NCBI GenBank assembly: GCA_003650185.1
Contig: QMOF01000111.1
Location: 1-7,481, forward strand
Direction of reading: 5' to 3'
DNA: 7,481 bases
DNA from: Chloroflexota bacterium
GTDB lineage: Bacteria > Chloroflexota > Dehalococcoidia > UBA2247 > RBG-13-53-26
The translations under genes and the position numbers were made by a program. The notes beneath the pieces were generated by a model that saw only the letters and a program-made list of their open reading frames with translations, ran no database searches and was not told the origin of the DNA. Shown here piece by piece: positions 4,701 through 7,481 of this stretch. The first letter of the stretch is position 1; each line of letters opens with the position of its first letter.

Positions 4701-6649
4701 AGGCGGCCGCCCTCGTTCTGGGCCTGGCACTGCTGGTAGCTTCGACTTGCCTGGCGCCTGTGTTGGCCGGGCCGCTGTACAGTCCGCACGAGAACCCCGA
4801 TGAAGCCGAGCCTACTTACCACGTCGGCTTGCCCGTTTTGCTGCATTACGCCGAGGTGCTGTCAGTGCTGGCGGAGGGGAAGTACAGCGATACTCTGAGC
4901 CTGATGTCCCAACTGGACGTTGACCGGAGTGCCGTCCCGGATGACGTCAAGATCGTCATGGAGACCTACAACGGCCTCCTGGCAGACTTCGCGGCGAAGT
5001 TGGATAGCCTGGATGCCGCACTGGCTGAAATCGAGCAGCTTCTGGAGGCGGGTGACCTCGAAGAGGTGCGCGGGAAGTTGACGGTCGTGGCAGGGATTCT
5101 GGATAAGGTGGGAACTAGGCTTGTAGACGTGGAAGAAGCCACTGACCAGCTCGTTACCCTGCTCGGACCTCTTGGGGCTCCCACTGAGTTGGAGAGCGTG
5201 AAGCAGGCGAAATGGAGGCTCAGGGAAGCGGAGAGAAAGCTGGCAGAGCTCGAAGACATCTACCAGACGGCGCTGGAGCAACTTGAGGCGGAGGTAGAGC
5301 AGGTGGCCGAGGCACAGTACCAGACTGGCATCACCTTGCACCTGGACAAGAGTGAGGCCTGGATAGGGGAGAGCATAATTGCGTCGGGGGTACTTCGACG
5401 TGTGGACAACGATGGCCTTCTGGCGGACAGGGAAGTAGGCGTTCTCTGCGAGGGGAAGGTACTGGCTGTGGCCACCACCGATGCTGACGGGTCCTACCAG
5501 GTGGCCGTAACGGTGCCCTGCCGGTATGTCGAATCCATATCGCTCCGGGCAAGATACAGCCCACAGGGACAGGACCGGGAGCTATACTTGCCGTGCGTCA
5601 GCCCGGAGGCGCGGCTGAAGGTGGACTTTGACCAGCCACGCCTGGAGATAGACGTTCCAGACCGGGTCTACCCCGGCCTGCCGTTCAATGTCACGTGCTG
5701 GATAACCAGCGGTATCAGTGCACCACCTGACGGCAGGCAGATCGAGGTGCTGTGGGACAACCAGGTGGTCGCTGCTTGCACCTCTTCAGAGGACGAGTTG
5801 GAGGTAAAGGTGAGACCGAGCGCTGGTGCTGCCGTCGGTGAGCACGAGTTGGAGGTGCGCCTGAAGGCGCACGAGCGTTCCGCTGGTGCCGTGGCGCAGA
5901 GCACGGTTACGGTCATCAAGGCACCGATTGAGGTGGTAGTGGACCGTCTGGAGTTCGACACCCTGTCGAGGAAGCTACGACTGGCGGGCCATCTGGGCTC
6001 GGACCTGCCTTTTTCCAGTGCGGATGTGCGGGTCTGCCTGGCCGGGGCCAGCACGACAGTCCAAGCCTCTACCGAGGGCACATTTGAGGCAACGCTGGGT
6101 CTCCCGCTTGGGGTCACCATCATGGGCACGCAGGAGGTGGAGATAACCGTTGAGCCACTGGAATCCTGGTATCTTCCAGGCCGAGCCGAGGCAAGTGTTT
6201 TTGCCATGGACATAGTCAACCTGGCGCTGGTCTCGGTTGCAGCGCTTTCAGTGGGGGTGGTACTGTACGCGCGTAGAAGAGGGAAGCCTGGCGAGACCGG
6301 CCCCCTACCTGAGAAGATGTCATCGCTGACACCCTATCCAGGCGAGCCATCGCCACCGACAAGCCGCGAGGCAGAGAGCACCCCAGCCAGGATACTGGCC
6401 TGTTACGCTGATGCGGCGGAGGCCGTTGGCCGGGCAACAGGGATATCTCTGAGACCCAACATCACCCTGAGGGAGTTCTTGAAGCGGACTGCGCCTGAGC
6501 TGAGGGAGGCGGCCGAGGCATTTACTGAGCTGACGTACCTCTCGGAGGAATGCCTCTACTCCCCCCGTGTGCCGGGCGAGGCCAGCGCATCACGGGCAAA
6601 AGGCCTGGCCCTGGCAGTCAAGAAGGGGGTAGGAGGGGGGCATGCGTAG
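4697..6649 (+). CDS. Secreted/anchored protein: coiled coil, Ig-like domains, TM helix, DUF4129-like tail
   Basis: A 650-aa protein starting at ATG 4697, inside the stop of the previous gene. A signal peptide (about 1-24, MKAAALVLGLALLVAS... ending VLA) is followed by a helical, Glu/Leu-rich coiled-coil region to about residue 205. From about 210 comes a series of beta-sandwich-like domains. The first has the look of a carboxypeptidase-regulatory/Ig-like domain (ITLHLDKSEAWIGESI, then TTDADGSYQVAV); two more Ig-like stretches span about 318-500. One transmembrane helix (about 507-526, VNLALVSVAALSVGVVLYA) ends in the stop-transfer residues RRRGK. After a Pro/Ser-rich linker, the cytoplasmic C-terminus (566-623) matches the DUF4129 pattern: ACYADAAEAVGRATG, then T590-x-x-E593-F594 and EECLYSP. 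DUF4129 proteins usually accompany MoxR, DUF58 and transglutaminase-like genes; the role is probably cell-surface assembly or proteolysis control, by inference. Starts upstream of 4697 in this frame lack the signal peptide context. Confidence 0.8.
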   Translation: MKAAALVLGLALLVASTCLAPVLAGPLYSPHENPDEAEPTYHVGLPVLLHYAEVLSVLAEGKYSDTLSLMSQLDVDRSAVPDDVKIVMETYNGLLADFAAKLDSLDAALAEIEQLLEAGDLEEVRGKLTVVAGILDKVGTRLVDVEEATDQLVTLLGPLGAPTELESVKQAKWRLREAERKLAELEDIYQTALEQLEAEVEQVAEAQYQTGITLHLDKSEAWIGESIIASGVLRRVDNDGLLADREVGVLCEGKVLAVATTDADGSYQVAVTVPCRYVESISLRARYSPQGQDRELYLPCVSPEARLKVDFDQPRLEIDVPDRVYPGLPFNVTCWITSGISAPPDGRQIEVLWDNQVVAACTSSEDELEVKVRPSAGAAVGEHELEVRLKAHERSAGAVAQSTVTVIKAPIEVVVDRLEFDTLSRKLRLAGHLGSDLPFSSADVRVCLAGASTTVQASTEGTFEATLGLPLGVTIMGTQEVEITVEPLESWYLPGRAEASVFAMDIVNLALVSVAALSVGVVLYARRRGKPGETGPLPEKMSSLTPYPGEPSPPTSREAESTPARILACYADAAEAVGRATGISLRPNITLREFLKRTAPELREAAEAFTELTYLSEECLYSPRVPGEASASRAKGLALAVKKGVGGGHA

Positions 6650-7481
6650 GTTCCTGCTAGGCTTGACGCTGGCCGTAGCGGTGGTGCTGGCTGTCGTCGT
6701 ATGGCTGTATCCGTCAAACGAGGACTTCCGGCCTGAGAACCCCTTCTGGAATGGGCTGAAGGGCTTCATGGAGCAGTTCGACGCCCGGTCAATAGACCTG
6801 CCCGACGGCTTGCCTCCGGAGCCGGAAGGCACCACCCTTCTACTCATCCCCTACGTTGAGCTGACCGAGGCAGAGCTGGGCGGCCTCGCCGGTTACGTCC
6901 GGTCAGGCGGTACCTTGCTGCTGCTGGACGACTACGCCTACGGCAACCAGGTGGTCGAGCACCTGGGGCTTGAGCCCAGGTTCAGCCAGGGTGCACTCTT
7001 TGACCCGCTATTTAACTACAAGAACAAGTGGCTAGTGAGGATTACGGACCTCACGACCACGACCGTTGGCGAGGACGTGGCGAGCATAGTCTTGAACCAC
7101 GCCACCAGCCTCGATGCTGTGCCTGAGACCAATGTTATCGCACGGTCATCCAGGTTCAGCTTCTTGGACCTGAACCGGAATGGCACCCGCGACGACGAAG
7201 AGCCGAGCGGTCCACTGCCGGTGGTGGCTGCCTTGCCGGTGGACAAAGGCTCTGTTGTGCTGGTAGCAGACCCGAGCATACTGATCAACGGTATGCTGCA
7301 GCTAGAGGACAACGCCGCCTTTGTCCGCAGCATCATGGATATCCGCCACGAGGAGCGGGACCTGCTGCTGGCCAGGTCTCATCTCCCTGAGGGAAGCCTG
7401 GATGAGGCCAAAGGTTTCCTGGCCGCTGTTCGGGACCGGCTCTCTTCTCCGGTGGCGATGTCGGGCCTTCTGGTGGTGACG
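6642..7481 (+). CDS. Membrane-anchored DUF4350-type protein, 3'-truncated
   Basis: 280 codons are visible and the frame runs off the right edge without a stop. ATG 6642 overlaps the previous stop by eight nt; the G-rich GGAGGGGGG just before it is the ribosome binding site. An N-terminal hydrophobic helix (about 4-22, FLLGLTLAVAVVLAVVVWL) should act as anchor or uncleaved signal. The following domain resembles DUF4350, whose fold is related to class I glutamine amidotransferases. TTLLLIPYVELTEAELGGLA and YVRSGGTLLLLDDYAYG fit its strand-helix-GG-strand pattern, and GSVVLVADPSILIN the later strand. No catalytic Cys is apparent, so binding rather than catalysis is likely. Residues 176-187 (DLNRNGTRDDEE) form a calcium-binding-type loop. 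DUF4350 genes commonly neighbour DUF4129, DUF58 and MoxR genes, which fits this operon. Confidence 0.8.
   Translation, partial: MRRFLLGLTLAVAVVLAVVVWLYPSNEDFRPENPFWNGLKGFMEQFDARSIDLPDGLPPEPEGTTLLLIPYVELTEAELGGLAGYVRSGGTLLLLDDYAYGNQVVEHLGLEPRFSQGALFDPLFNYKNKWLVRITDLTTTTVGEDVASIVLNHATSLDAVPETNVIARSSRFSFLDLNRNGTRDDEEPSGPLPVVAALPVDKGSVVLVADPSILINGMLQLEDNAAFVRSIMDIRHEERDLLLARSHLPEGSLDEAKGFLAAVRDRLSSPVAMSGLLVVT

Noticed and set aside
5668..6219. 183-codon minus-strand frame inside the 650-aa gene
   Set aside because: It is an antisense shadow: Ser/Thr/Arg-rich with no domain, while the plus-strand frame has a signal peptide, TM helix and DUF4129 match.

Overview
The window is GC-rich and has the look of a Dehalococcoidia-type Chloroflexota genome, or a related deep-branching environmental bacterium. 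That placement rests on my recall of protein families (two conserved hypotheticals and a DUF4129/DUF4350 membrane operon with a small 3-TM partner). No rRNA, tRNA, CRISPR array or recognisable insertion sequence is visible.

Layout. (1) 1-660 (+): C-terminal part of a PflX-type (COG1313) radical-SAM protein, cut by the left edge. (2) 661-859: short intergenic stretch with a hairpin, an extended -10-like box and a possible leader ORF. (3) 860-1615 (+): nucleoside phosphorylase/nucleosidase-fold enzyme most like the hopanoid-associated HpnG group. (4) 1676-3701 (-): a probable three-gene operon read right to left. It holds a 277-aa conserved hypothetical, a 216-aa conserved hypothetical 22 nt downstream, then a SixA-type phosphohistidine phosphatase 57 nt further. 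(5) 3702-4436: a divergent, protein-free intergenic region. An AT-rich island lies next to the minus operon, followed by about 500 nt packed with consecutive hairpins, including a 14-bp stem with three G-U pairs and a three-way junction. This is the most unusual part of the window and may be an undescribed structured RNA or a long structured leader. (6) 4437-7481 (+): a tightly overlapping operon. It has an 87-aa three-helix membrane protein, a 650-aa secreted/anchored protein (signal peptide, coiled coil, Ig-like domains, one TM helix, cytoplasmic DUF4129-like tail), and an N-terminally anchored DUF4350-type protein cut by the right edge.

How the parts work together. The plus-strand operon at the right has overlapping stops and starts (ATGA, and an 8-nt overlap), so its products are probably made in linked amounts and work together at the cell surface. 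DUF4129 and DUF4350 proteins commonly neighbour MoxR AAA ATPases and DUF58 proteins, which may lie beyond the right edge. The minus operon couples a phosphohistidine phosphatase with two soluble proteins of unknown role. The two operons diverge from the AT-rich island, so the structured region could act as leader RNA for the membrane operon or as an independent small RNA.
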